DNA from: Streptomyces seoulensis | Lineage (GTDB): Bacteria; Actinomycetota; Actinomycetes; Streptomycetales; Streptomycetaceae | Assembly (NCBI RefSeq): GCF_022846655.1 | Contig: NZ_AP025667.1 | Span: 347,001 to 411,000, forward strand | Direction of reading: 5' to 3' | Length of the DNA stretch: 64,000 bases | Shown: positions 35,178 through 44,175 of the stretch, in pieces | How positions within the stretch are numbered: position 1 is the stretch's first letter | How the letters are laid out: every line of letters starts with the position of its first letter | Program-made: the position numbers and the translations under genes | The notes under the pieces: model-generated | What the model was told of the DNA's origin: nothing | Database searches by the model: none | Seen by the model: only the letters and a program-made list of their open reading frames with translations

Positions 35178-36416
35178 ATGAGCGCAACCGAGCAACGGCG
35201 CGCGGCCGTCACCGGTATCGGGGTGGTCGCGCCGAACGGCATCAGCACCGAGACCTTCTGGAAGTCCACCCAGGAGGGCATCAGCGTCCTGGACCGGGTG
35301 ACCCGCGAGGGCTGCGAGGACCTGCCGCTGAAGGTGGCGGGCGAGGTCCGCGAGTTCGACCCGGCGGTGGTCGAGGAACGCTTCCTCGTGCAGACCGACC
35401 GGTTCACGCACTTCGCCATGGCCGCGGCGGACCGCGCGCTGGAGGACGCCCGGCTGGGGCAGGCCGACACCGCGCAGAACCCGTTCTCCATCGGGGTGGT
35501 CACCGCCTCCGGCTCCGGCGGCGGCGAGTTCGGCCAGCGCGAGCTCCAGCAGTTGTGGGGCAAGGGCAGCCGGTTCGTCGGCCCGTACCAGTCCATCGCC
35601 TGGTTCTACGCGGCCAGCACCGGCCAGATCTCCATCCGGCGGGGCTTCAAGGGGCCCTGCTCGGTGGTCGCCTCCGACGAGGCGGGCGGTCTGGACGCCC
35701 TCGCGCACGCCGCCCGCGCGGTACGCCGGGGCACCGATGTGATGGTGGCCGGCTCCACCGAGGCGCCGCTCGCGCCGTACTCGGTGGTCTGCCAGCTCGG
35801 GTACGGGGAGCTGAGCGGTCAGAGCGACCCGGCGCGCGCGTACCGCCCCTTCACCGAGGCGGCGTGCGGGTTCGTGCCCGCCGAGGGCGGCGCGATGCTC
35901 GTGGTCGAGGCGGAGCGGTCCGCGCGGGAGCGCGGGGCCGAGGTCCGGGCGTACATCGCGGGACACGCGGCGACGTTCACCGGGGCCTCCCGCTGGGCCG
36001 AGTCCCGCGAGGGGCTGGCGCAGGCCATCCGGGCGGCACTGGCCGAGGCCGGCTGCGCCCCGGAGGAGGTCGACATGGTCTTCGCCGACGCCCTCGGGGT
36101 GCCGGAGGCGGACCGTGCCGAGGCGCTGGCGCTGGTGGACGCGCTCGGTGAGCACGGCCGCCGGGTGCCGGTGACGGCGCCGAAGACCGGCATCGGCCGC
36201 GGCTACTGCGCGGCACCGGTACTGGACGTGTCGGCGGCGGTGCTGGCGATGGAGCACGGCCTGATCCCGCCGACACCCAACGTGGCCGACATCTGCCACG
36301 ACATCGACCTCGTGACCGGGAGCGCCCGTGTCGCGCAGCCGCGTACGGCGCTGGTCCTCAGCCGGGGCCTCATGGGGTCGAACTCGGCGCTCGTGCTCCG
36401 GCACGGCGCCCAGTAG
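35178..36416 (+). CDS. Chain length factor (KS-beta) of spore pigment PKS
   Basis: 412 residues, paralogue of KS-alpha. The active Cys is lost: the aligned position is Glu168 (ASDEAGGLDA) where many CLFs have Gln. The second active-site region is also degenerate (no NAHG). It shapes the cavity that sets polyketide length (C24 expected for spore pigments, by family). ATG 35178 with GAGTGAGGAC upstream. WhiE ORFIV equivalent. Confidence 0.95.
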   Translation: MSATEQRRAAVTGIGVVAPNGISTETFWKSTQEGISVLDRVTREGCEDLPLKVAGEVREFDPAVVEERFLVQTDRFTHFAMAAADRALEDARLGQADTAQNPFSIGVVTASGSGGGEFGQRELQQLWGKGSRFVGPYQSIAWFYAASTGQISIRRGFKGPCSVVASDEAGGLDALAHAARAVRRGTDVMVAGSTEAPLAPYSVVCQLGYGELSGQSDPARAYRPFTEAACGFVPAEGGAMLVVEAERSARERGAEVRAYIAGHAATFTGASRWAESREGLAQAIRAALAEAGCAPEEVDMVFADALGVPEADRAEALALVDALGEHGRRVPVTAPKTGIGRGYCAAPVLDVSAAVLAMEHGLIPPTPNVADICHDIDLVTGSARVAQPRTALVLSRGLMGSNSALVLRHGAQ

Positions 36417-36440
36417 GCGAACAGCAAAGGAGAGAACGGC

Positions 36441-37176
<736 letters not shown>

Positions 37177-37205
37177 CCGGCGAGCGGGACGAGAGGACGA
37201 CCCCC

Positions 37206-37529
37206 ATGCACCAGGGACTGATCGTGGCCCGGATGGCACCGGGCTCCGCCCAGGACATCGCCAAGATCTTCGCGGAGTCGGACCGGGGCGAGCTGCCGCA
37301 CCTCGTCGGGGTGCGCCGCCGCAGCCTGTTCCAGTTCGGCGACGTGTACATGCACCTCGTCGAGTCGGACACCGACCCGGCCCCGGCCATCGCCAAGGTG
37401 GCGGGCCACCCGGAGTTCCGCGGGATCAGCGAGCGCCTGTCGGCGTACGTCAGCGCGTACGACCCGGAGACCTGGCGCTCCCCGAAGGACGCGATGGCGG
37501 AGCGCTTCTACGTGTGGGAGCGCGACTGA
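37206..37529 (+). CDS. TcmI-family polyketide cyclase (WhiE ORFVII)
   Basis: 107 residues, dimeric ferredoxin-like fold. MHQGLIVARMAPGSAQDIAKIFAESDR, LFQFGDVYMHLVES and WRSPKDAMAERFYVWE are typical of TcmI/WhiE ORFVII proteins, which close later rings. Last gene of the plus-strand operon; a perfect terminator follows. Confidence 0.92.
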   Translation: MHQGLIVARMAPGSAQDIAKIFAESDRGELPHLVGVRRRSLFQFGDVYMHLVESDTDPAPAIAKVAGHPEFRGISERLSAYVSAYDPETWRSPKDAMAERFYVWERD

Positions 37530-37555
37530 CCGTCCCGCTCCCCCGAGGGAAGACC

Positions 37556-37597
37556 ACCGGCCGCCGGGCCCGCAGCGTCGCGGGCCCGGCGGCCGGT
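37556..37597. terminator. Terminator at the end of the pigment operon
   Basis: ACCGGCCGCCGGGCCCGC and its perfect complement (18 bp) with a 6-nt loop, followed by TTTCC. Between the convergent cyclase and methyltransferase genes, so probably bidirectional. Confidence 0.92.
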
Positions 37598-37618
37598 TTC
37601 CGGGTGCCTCGTCTCCGG

Positions 37619-38644
37619 TCAGCCGGCGACGTGGCACTCGAAGGCGTGCAGGTACGGGTTGACCGGACGGATGTCGTCCACGACCAGGCCCGCCGAGGTC
37701 AGCCGGCCCACCATGGACTCGGTGGTGTGCTTGGCGCCGCCCACGTTGAGCAGGAGCAGCAGGTCCATCGCGGTGCTGAAGCGCATCGAGGGGGTGTCGT
37801 CGACGAGGTTCTCGATGACGATGACGCGGGTGCCGGGGCCGCCCGCGGCGACGACGTTGCCCAGCAGGCGGGCGGTGCTCTCGTCGTCCCACTCCAGGAT
37901 GTTCTTGATGACGTAGACGTCGGCCTTCACCGGGACCGAGGCGCGCACGTCACCGGGCACGATCTCGGCGCGGTCGGCGAGGTCGCCGGTGCGCAGGCGG
38001 GGCAGGGCGTTCTCGACCACGCGGGGCAGGTCCAGCAGGCTGCCGCGCATCGTCGGGTACTTGTCGAGCAGGCAGGCCACCACATGGCCCTGGCCGCCGC
38101 CGCAGTCCGCCACCGAGGAGGCGCCGGACAGGTCGAGCAGCGCGGCGACCTCGCGGGCCGACTGCTCGCTGGAGCGGGTCATGGCCTGGTTGAAGACGTC
38201 CGCGGACTCGGGGGCGTCCTCGTTGAGGTAGGTGAAGAACTCCTTGCCGTAGAGGGACTCCACGACGTTGTCCCCGGTGCGCACGGCCTCGTCCAGCCTG
38301 GGCCAGGCGTCCCAGGTCCACGGCTCGGTGCACCACAGGGCGATGGCGCGCAGGCTGTTGGGGTCGTCCTCGCGCAGCAGGCGGGACATGTCGGTGTGCG
38401 CGAAGGTGCCGTCCGGGCGCTCGGCGAAGACGCCGTAGCAGGACAGGGCGCGCAGCAGCCGGCGCAGCGGCTTGGGCTCGGTCTTCACCGAGGCCGCGAG
38501 GTCCTCCACGGGCTTCGGGTCGTCACCGAGGGCGTCGGCGACGCCGAGCCGGGCGGCGGCCCGGACGGCGGCGGCGCAGGCCGCCCCGAACACCAGCTCG
38601 CGCAGGCGCATGGGGGGCGGTGGGGCTGTCTCAGCGGTCGTCAT
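37619..38644 (-). CDS. SAM-dependent O-methyltransferase beside the pigment cluster
   Basis: 341 residues from ATG 38644. Methyltransf_2 family (TcmN C-terminal / DnrK / hydroxyneurosporene type): N-terminal winged-helix dimerisation domain (about 10-95), SAM motif I VADCGGGQGHVVACLL, DLPRVVENA, GDVRASVPVKADVYVIKNILEWDDE (catalytic His of many members is replaced by Asn here: KNILEWDDE), and GGAKHTTESM near the C-terminus. Convergent with the PKS operon; methylation of the pigment is inferred from position and family. Confidence 0.88.
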   Translation of the reverse strand: MTTAETAPPPPMRLRELVFGAACAAAVRAAARLGVADALGDDPKPVEDLAASVKTEPKPLRRLLRALSCYGVFAERPDGTFAHTDMSRLLREDDPNSLRAIALWCTEPWTWDAWPRLDEAVRTGDNVVESLYGKEFFTYLNEDAPESADVFNQAMTRSSEQSAREVAALLDLSGASSVADCGGGQGHVVACLLDKYPTMRGSLLDLPRVVENALPRLRTGDLADRAEIVPGDVRASVPVKADVYVIKNILEWDDESTARLLGNVVAAGGPGTRVIVIENLVDDTPSMRFSTAMDLLLLLNVGGAKHTTESMVGRLTSAGLVVDDIRPVNPYLHAFECHVAG

Positions 38645-38703
38645 CTGCCGCCCTTTCTCGTTCTTCGGCCTTCTTCGGTCATCGATGGGCAGCGGGCGGG
38701 CGG

Positions 38704-39771
38704 TCAGCACAGGCCCGCGGGCTTCGAGGCCCGGCAGGAGTTGCGCTCGAAGGTGTTGCCCTTGCCCGTGTCCGTGTTCACCAGGTCCGCGGGGGCGTTG
38801 GCCGACAGCGTGTTGCCGTCGATCAGGTTCTGGTCGCCGGTGGCGCCGACCATGCTCTTGAAGAGCACGATGCCGCCGGAGAGCGGGGAGGCACCCGCGT
38901 TGTCGCGCACGAGGTTGCCGGTCACGCGGGTCTGCTCGACGCCGGTGAGCACGATGCCGGAGCCCTGGAGGGCGGGCAGGCGCTCGGTCTTCGGGCAGGA
39001 CTTGTTGTTCTGCGAGACGCGGTTGCGGGAGACGGTCAGGTGACCGGCCTTCGGGGCGTTCTCGTCACCGACGACGAAGACGCCGGCGCAGTTGCCGCTG
39101 ATGCCGTTGTCCGAGACGGTCAGGTTGCGCAGCCGGCGGACGGTGACGCCGATGCGGTTGTCCTGGAGCCGGTTGTGCTCGACGAGCGTCCGCCCGGCGT
39201 CGTACGCGCCCGCCTCCTCCTTGACCGTGTTGGCGAGGAAGAGTCCCGCGTCGCCGTTGCGCTGCGCGACGTTCTCGCGGAACACGCCGCCGGTGGAGCG
39301 CTCCTGGGCGATGCCCCAGGTGTCGTTGTCGACGGCGTGCACGTGGCGGACCGTCATGCGGTCGGTCGCCATGCCGAACACCCCGGCGCGGGCGAACCCG
39401 GTGACGGTGAGGTCGGCGACGGTGACGCCCTCGACGTCCTTGGTCTTGGTGCCGAGGACGCAGACGCCGTTGCCGTTCTCGGCACAGCTGTTGGCGTCCT
39501 TGCCGGTCTTGGTGGCGGCGGGCTTGATGATCGTGCGCGCGCCCGCACCACGCAGGGTGAGGCGGGGCGTGCCGATCTGCACGCTCTCGTGGTAGGTACC
39601 GGCGAGCACCAGCACGGTGTCACCGGCCTGGGCGGCGTCGACGGCCTTCTGGATCGACTCGCCCGGACGGACCACGAGGGTCTGATGAGCGGCGACCGCG
39701 GGGGCCGCCCCCACACCCGCGCCCACCAGGGCCGCGGCGCAGGCGAGATATGCGATGTGACATCTCTTCAT
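38704..39771 (-). CDS. Secreted right-handed beta-helix protein
   Basis: 355 residues from ATG 39771. Signal peptide (cleavage near PAVAAH), then RPGESIQKAVDAAQAGDTVLVLAGTYHESV, the opening of PbH1/NosD-like parallel beta-helix proteins, and repeated coils (VTVADLTVTGFARAGVFGMATDRMTVRHV, NLTVSDNGISGNCAGVFV, TRVTGNLVRDN). Likely binds or cleaves a polysaccharide; catalytic residues are not evident, so an adhesin or lyase-like role is open. No ribosome site precedes the ATG, and a palindrome overlaps it. Confidence 0.85.
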   Translation of the reverse strand: MKRCHIAYLACAAALVGAGVGAAPAVAAHQTLVVRPGESIQKAVDAAQAGDTVLVLAGTYHESVQIGTPRLTLRGAGARTIIKPAATKTGKDANSCAENGNGVCVLGTKTKDVEGVTVADLTVTGFARAGVFGMATDRMTVRHVHAVDNDTWGIAQERSTGGVFRENVAQRNGDAGLFLANTVKEEAGAYDAGRTLVEHNRLQDNRIGVTVRRLRNLTVSDNGISGNCAGVFVVGDENAPKAGHLTVSRNRVSQNNKSCPKTERLPALQGSGIVLTGVEQTRVTGNLVRDNAGASPLSGGIVLFKSMVGATGDQNLIDGNTLSANAPADLVNTDTGKGNTFERNSCRASKPAGLC

Positions 39772-39786
39772 ACCGCGTACGGTATG
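39769..39786. promoter_or_regulatory. 18-bp inverted repeat overlapping the beta-helix gene start
   Basis: CATACCG and CGGTATG around CGTA, perfect 7-bp arms. It covers the start codon of the minus-strand gene, whose mRNA lacks a ribosome site; a protein bound here could block a leaderless start. Confidence 0.45.
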
Positions 39787-39830
39787 ACCGTTTAATCCGG
39801 TATCCCGGCGATGGTCCGTCCGGGGGCGTG

Positions 39831-40676
39831 TCAGCCTCCGCGCAGTGCTTGCCCGATCGCCAGCCGTACGTCCTGCGCGGGCCGCCCGGCGTGCCCCTCC
39901 GCGAGCTGCCACAGCCGGTTCTGCAGCACGCGCGCCAGCGTCCAGGCCCGCGCCCGCTCCCGGTCCAGGCCGAGGGCGCCGGTGAGGACGTCGAAGCGCC
40001 GACGAGTGCCGCCCGGGTCGTAGCGGTCGGCCAGGGCGGGAAGCAGCTCGAAGCCGGGGTCGCCGGCGAGCGGCTTGGGGTCGATGGCCAGCCAGGGCGC
40101 CCGGCCGGAGGCCAGGACGTTGCCGTGGTGCAGGTCCCAGTGGAGCAGCCGGTCACCGGGCTGGTCCGCGACCTCGCCGAGCGCTGCCGCACAGTCCCGC
40201 AGCAGGCGTCGGGTGCCGGGGTCGGGTTCGGTGCGCAGGGCCCACGGGACGCGCTCCGTCATCGAGCGCGCGATGTCACCCAGTCGGCGCAGTCCGGGCG
40301 GAGCGGCGTGGGAGGTGAGCCGGGCCAGCAGGTCGCCGATGACGCCGGTCGCCTCGTGGGCGTCGGGCAGCCCGGACAGCGGGCGGTGTTCGTCCAGCCG
40401 CTCCAGCAGCAGGGTGCCGGTCGGCGCGTCGTGCGCCAGCAGCCGTACGGCGCCGTCCCCGGCCCAGGTCAGCAGGGCCGTCGCCTCGCCCGCGGTCTCC
40501 TCGTCCAGGTGCTGGACCTTGAGGGCGGCGGGGGTGCCGTCGGCCGCCGTCACCGGCAGGACCAGCGAGCAGACGCCGGACAGTGCGGGGCCGTCCGCGC
40601 GCAGCCGCCAGCGGCGCCGGAAATCCCCGGCCCGCCGGACCAGCTCGCCGGGCACCTCGCTCACCCCGCCGACCAT
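39831..40676 (-). CDS. Aminoglycoside phosphotransferase-like kinase (APH(6)/HUR family)
   Basis: 281 residues. APH-type kinase fold with the Brenner-like catalytic motif LHWDLHHGNVL (catalytic Asp), then WLAIDPKPLAGDPGFELLP, the signature of streptomycin 6-kinase/hydroxyurea-resistance phosphotransferases. N-lobe AALKVQHLDEE carries the ATP Lys. The substrate may be a streptomycin-like aminoglycoside or an unknown sugar alcohol; no streptomycin genes are near. Divergent from the rhomboid-like gene by 10 bp. Confidence 0.85.
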   Translation of the reverse strand: MVGGVSEVPGELVRRAGDFRRRWRLRADGPALSGVCSLVLPVTAADGTPAALKVQHLDEETAGEATALLTWAGDGAVRLLAHDAPTGTLLLERLDEHRPLSGLPDAHEATGVIGDLLARLTSHAAPPGLRRLGDIARSMTERVPWALRTEPDPGTRRLLRDCAAALGEVADQPGDRLLHWDLHHGNVLASGRAPWLAIDPKPLAGDPGFELLPALADRYDPGGTRRRFDVLTGALGLDRERARAWTLARVLQNRLWQLAEGHAGRPAQDVRLAIGQALRGG

Positions 40677-40686
40677 ACTTGCGGAT

Positions 40687-41352
40687 GTGAGCCTGGGTAG
40701 CCGAGCGGGGCGAGGTGGGCGGGCGGTGGCGGCCTATGTGCGCTCCGCTCCGGGCACCTATGTGTGGCTGGCCGTGCTGTTCGTCAGCACTGTGGCTCTG
40801 CACCACATGTCGCCGGAGTTCGAGAAGGAGTTCCTGCGGCAGCGCTCGACCAACATCCATGAGCTGTCGCAGAACCCGGTGCGGGTGCTGATCACCAGTG
40901 CGATGTGGATCGACGGCGGGCACTGGCTGCCGTACGCCGCCGCGTACACGGTGTTCCACGCGCAGGCGGAGCGGTGGCTCGGTACCGGGCGGTGGCTCGC
41001 GGTGTGCGCGGCCGCGCACGTGCTGGCCACGCTGATCAGCGAGCTGGCCCTGCTGAAGGCCGTGAACGACGGGCACGCCCCGCCCTCGGCGGTCAACACC
41101 CTGGACATCGGGGTGAGTTACGCGCTCGCGGGCGTGATGGGCGTGCTGACGTACCGGATCGCACCGCCCTGGCGGTACCCGTACCTCGCCGTCCTCCTCG
41201 CGGTGTACGCGCTTCCGCTCGCCGCCGGCCGCACCTTCACCGACGTCGGCCACGCCCTCGCCGCCCTCATCGGGCTGGCCTGCTATCCGCTCGTCCGGGG
41301 CCGGGGCCGGACCTGGAACCCGCGCGAGACCCTGACCGCGCTGCGGAGCTGA
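40687..41352 (+). CDS. Rhomboid-like intramembrane protein
   Basis: 221 residues from GTG 40687 (a GTG at 40726 is possible). About six membrane helices. LPYAAAYTVFHAQAERWLG, TLDIGVSYALAGVMGVLTYR and FTDVGHALAALIGL resemble actinobacterial rhomboid-like proteins; Ser in GVSYALAG and His in GHALAAL could be the serine protease dyad. Function unproven. Confidence 0.75.
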   Translation: MSLGSRAGRGGRAVAAYVRSAPGTYVWLAVLFVSTVALHHMSPEFEKEFLRQRSTNIHELSQNPVRVLITSAMWIDGGHWLPYAAAYTVFHAQAERWLGTGRWLAVCAAAHVLATLISELALLKAVNDGHAPPSAVNTLDIGVSYALAGVMGVLTYRIAPPWRYPYLAVLLAVYALPLAAGRTFTDVGHALAALIGLACYPLVRGRGRTWNPRETLTALRS

Positions 41353-41358
41353 CGCCGC

Positions 41359-42876
41359 TCAGCCGACCGACTCCCGCACCTGCGCCTTGGCCGGTAGGCC
41401 GTGCCGCGGGGGCTTCGCCGTCACCATCACCCCCGCCACCACCGCGGCCAGCAGCATCACGGCCGCCGCCCACCAGATCGCCACCGTGTACCCGTGCACG
41501 ACGCCCGCCGGGACCACGGCGGCCCGGTCGGCCGGGCCGCGCAGATGCGCGGTGACGTAGGCGGCCGCGCTCGTGGTGGCGATGGTGTTGAGCAGCGCCG
41601 TACCGATGGAGCCGCCGACCTGCTGGGCGGTGTTCACGGTGGCCGAGGTGACCCCGGAGTCGCGCGGGGCGACCCCGGCCGTGGCGGTGGCGAACACCGG
41701 CATGAAGGTCAGGCCCATGCCGAGCCCGAGCAGCAGCAGCGCGGGCAGGATCTCCGAGGTGTACGAGGAGTGCACCGTCATCCGCGTGAGCAGCAGCAGC
41801 CCGCCGGTGGCCAGCAGCATGCCCGGCACCATCAGCATGCGCGGCGCCACCCGGTTCAGCAGACGGGCCGATATCTGGGTCGAGCCGATGATGATCGCGG
41901 CCGTCAGCGGCAGGAAGCCCAGGCCCGCGCGGACGGGGGAGTAGCCGAGGACGACCTGCAGGTAGTAGGTCATGAACAGGAACAGCCCGAACAGCCCGAT
42001 CACCGCGAGCAGCATGGTCAGGAAGCAGCCCGCGCGATTGCGGTCCCGGACGATGTGCAGCGGCAGCAGCGGGTCCGGCGCGCGGTTCTGCCACCACACG
42101 AACACGGCCAGCAGCGCGATCCCGGCGGCGAACAGCGCCAGCACCAGCGGATCGGTCCAGCCGCGCGGCTGGGCCTCGCTGAAGCCGTAGACGATGGCCA
42201 CCAGGCCGCCGCAGCCCAGCACCGCGCCGCGCGCGTCCAGCCGGGCCGCGCCGCCGTGGCCGGGACGGTCGTGCAGCAGGGCGAAGGCGCCGAGGACGGC
42301 GGCGACGGCGATGGGCACGTTGACGTACAGGCACCAGCGCCAGTTCAGGTACTCGGTGAGCAGGCCGCCCAGGATGAACCCGATCGCCGAGCCGCTGCCC
42401 GCGAGCGCGCCGTAGATGCCGAACGCCTTGCCGCGCTCGCGCGGGTCGGTGAACGTCGTGGTCAGCAGGGACAGCGCGGACGGCGCGAGCAGGGCCGCGA
42501 AGACGCCCTGGAGCGCCCGCGCCCCGAAGAGCATGGCGGAGCTGCCCGCCGCTCCGCCCAGCGCGGAGGCCCCCGCGAAGCCGATCAGGCCGATGACGAA
42601 GGTGCGTTTGCGCCCCACCAGGTCCGCGATCCGCCCGCCCAGCAGCAGAAGTCCGCCGAAGGCGAGCGTGTAGGCCGTGATGACCCACTGCCGGTTGGCG
42701 TCGGACATGTGGAGGGCCGTCTGCGCGGAGGGGAGGGCGATGTTCACGATCGTCGCGTCCAGCACCACCATCAACTGCGCCAGCGCGATGACGACCAGGC
42801 CCCACCAGCGGTGGGGATCGGCTGCCTCGGTTCGGGCCGGAACCGGACCTGGCTCACCCGTTCGGCCGATGCTCAT
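41359..42876 (-). CDS. EmrB/QacA-type MFS drug exporter (14 TM)
   Basis: 505 residues from ATG 42876. DHA2 family: LMVVLDATIVNIALPSAQTAL (motif D1), GGRIADLVGRKRTFVIG (motif A), GSGSAIGFILGGLLTEYLNWRWCLYVNVP (motif C), 14 hydrophobic segments. Proton-driven export of a drug or metabolite; substrate unknown. Its 3' end is 7 bp from the convergent rhomboid-like gene. Divergent from the pentapeptide gene across 73 bp. Confidence 0.93.
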   Translation of the reverse strand: MSIGRTGEPGPVPARTEAADPHRWWGLVVIALAQLMVVLDATIVNIALPSAQTALHMSDANRQWVITAYTLAFGGLLLLGGRIADLVGRKRTFVIGLIGFAGASALGGAAGSSAMLFGARALQGVFAALLAPSALSLLTTTFTDPRERGKAFGIYGALAGSGSAIGFILGGLLTEYLNWRWCLYVNVPIAVAAVLGAFALLHDRPGHGGAARLDARGAVLGCGGLVAIVYGFSEAQPRGWTDPLVLALFAAGIALLAVFVWWQNRAPDPLLPLHIVRDRNRAGCFLTMLLAVIGLFGLFLFMTYYLQVVLGYSPVRAGLGFLPLTAAIIIGSTQISARLLNRVAPRMLMVPGMLLATGGLLLLTRMTVHSSYTSEILPALLLLGLGMGLTFMPVFATATAGVAPRDSGVTSATVNTAQQVGGSIGTALLNTIATTSAAAYVTAHLRGPADRAAVVPAGVVHGYTVAIWWAAAVMLLAAVVAGVMVTAKPPRHGLPAKAQVRESVG

Positions 42877-42949
42877 CTGGCCAGAACACCATGGATCGGG
42901 AGGTATCGCATCCGCGTCCGTTGTCAGTGGCGGGGTGCAGCATGGGCCC

Positions 42950-43636
42950 ATGGCGACGAGGCGGGCGACGGGCACGGGCGGCACCACGGCGGTACGGGGC
43001 GCGCGGCGCCCGGAGCTGCGGCTGCCGCCCCTGACCCCCTGGGCGGACACGGAACTGGAGCGGGACGGGGACTATGACGGGCTGGAGCTGAAGGGGGCGG
43101 ACCTGTCCGGGCAGCACGGCGGCGGCGCCCGCTTCATGGACTGCCTGCTGACCGGCTGTGTACTGGACGAGACGGGGCTCGGCCGGGCCCGGGTGCTGGA
43201 CTCCGTGCTCGAAGGGGTGCGGGGGGTCGGCACCCAGCTCGCCGAGGCCACCTTCCGGGACGTGGAGTTCCGCTCGCCCCGGCTCGGCGGAGCCCAACTG
43301 CACGGCGCGGTGCTGGAGCGGGTGGTGGTGCGCGGCGGCAAGCTCGACTTCCTCAACCTGCGCGAGGCCCGGCTGAAGGACGTGGTCTTCGAGTCCTGCG
43401 TCCTGGTGGAGCCCGACTTCGGCGGGGCCAGGCTGGAGCGCGTGGAGTTCGTCGACTGCGCCCTGAAGTCCGCCGACCTCTCCCGCGCCACGCTGAAGGA
43501 CGTCGACCTGCGCGGGGCCGCTCCGCTGGAGATCACCCGCGGGCTGGACCGGCTGTCCGGCGCGCTGATCGGCACCGGGCAGTTGCTGGACCTCGCCCCG
43601 CTGCTGGCGGCGGAGCTGGGGATCAGGGTGGAGTGA
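42950..43636 (+). CDS. Pentapeptide repeat protein
   Basis: 228 residues from ATG 42950. Residues about 40-195 hold tandem A(D/N)LXX-like repeats (GADLSGQ, GLGRARVLDSVLEG, AEATFRDVEF, GGAQLHGAVLERVVV, DFLNLREARLKDVVFESC, ADLSRATLKDVDLRGA), folding as a quadrilateral beta-helix. Similar proteins mimic DNA and protect gyrase (MfpA/Qnr), but many have other roles; the divergent drug exporter makes a resistance role possible. Ends with a small helical cap. Confidence 0.88.
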   Translation: MATRRATGTGGTTAVRGARRPELRLPPLTPWADTELERDGDYDGLELKGADLSGQHGGGARFMDCLLTGCVLDETGLGRARVLDSVLEGVRGVGTQLAEATFRDVEFRSPRLGGAQLHGAVLERVVVRGGKLDFLNLREARLKDVVFESCVLVEPDFGGARLERVEFVDCALKSADLSRATLKDVDLRGAAPLEITRGLDRLSGALIGTGQLLDLAPLLAAELGIRVE

Positions 43637-43640
43637 GCGG

Positions 43641-44156
43641 TCAGGAGAGCCGGGGGTAGCGGGCCTGGAGGGTCCAGATCGCCGGGTTCTCCGCCAGGTC
43701 CTCGTGCATGTCGGTCAGGTCCGCGATGACGTCGTGCAGGAAGTCACGGGCCTCGCGGCGGAACTCGGCGTGGGAGAAGTTGAGCGGAGGCTCCTCGGCG
43801 GGCATCCAGTCCGACTCGATGTCCACCCAGCCGAAGCGGCGCTCGAAGAGCATGCGGTCGCTGGACTCGGTGAAGTCCAGTTCCGCGCGCTGCGGGCGGG
43901 AGGCACGCGACCCCATGGGGTCCTTGTCCAACTGCTCCGCGATGTCGCACAGCGCCCACGCGAAGTCCAGCACCGGCACCCATCCCCAGGCTGTGGACAG
44001 CTCCCGGTCCGACTTGGTGTCGGCCAGGTAGACGTCACCGCAGAACAGGTCGTGCCGCAGCGCGCGGACGTCCGCCCGGCGGTAGTCCGTCTGCGGGGGG
44101 TCCGGGAAGCGGTTGGAGAGGGCGTAGCCGATGTCGAGCACGTCAGATGGTCCCAC
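43641..44156 (-). CDS. Hypothetical protein, acidic, conserved style
   Basis: 171 residues (start ATG 44156; GTG 44141 giving VLDIGYALSNRF is an alternative). Trp/Asp-rich soluble protein: VLDIGYALSNRFPDPPQTDYRRADVRALRHDLFCGDVYLADT, ELSTAWGWVPVLDFAWALCDI, ELDFTESSDRMLFERRFGWVDIESDW. Such Trp/Asp-rich small proteins often act as immunity or inhibitor proteins, but no toxin is adjacent. Function unknown. Only 4 bp separate its stop from the convergent pentapeptide gene. Confidence 0.75.
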   Translation of the reverse strand: MGPSDVLDIGYALSNRFPDPPQTDYRRADVRALRHDLFCGDVYLADTKSDRELSTAWGWVPVLDFAWALCDIAEQLDKDPMGSRASRPQRAELDFTESSDRMLFERRFGWVDIESDWMPAEEPPLNFSHAEFRREARDFLHDVIADLTDMHEDLAENPAIWTLQARYPRLS

Positions 44157-44175
44157 GCCGGGGGCCGGACCCCGC

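Noticed and set aside
43641..44156. Immunity protein of a second toxin pair
   Set aside because: The composition fits but no toxin gene is adjacent.
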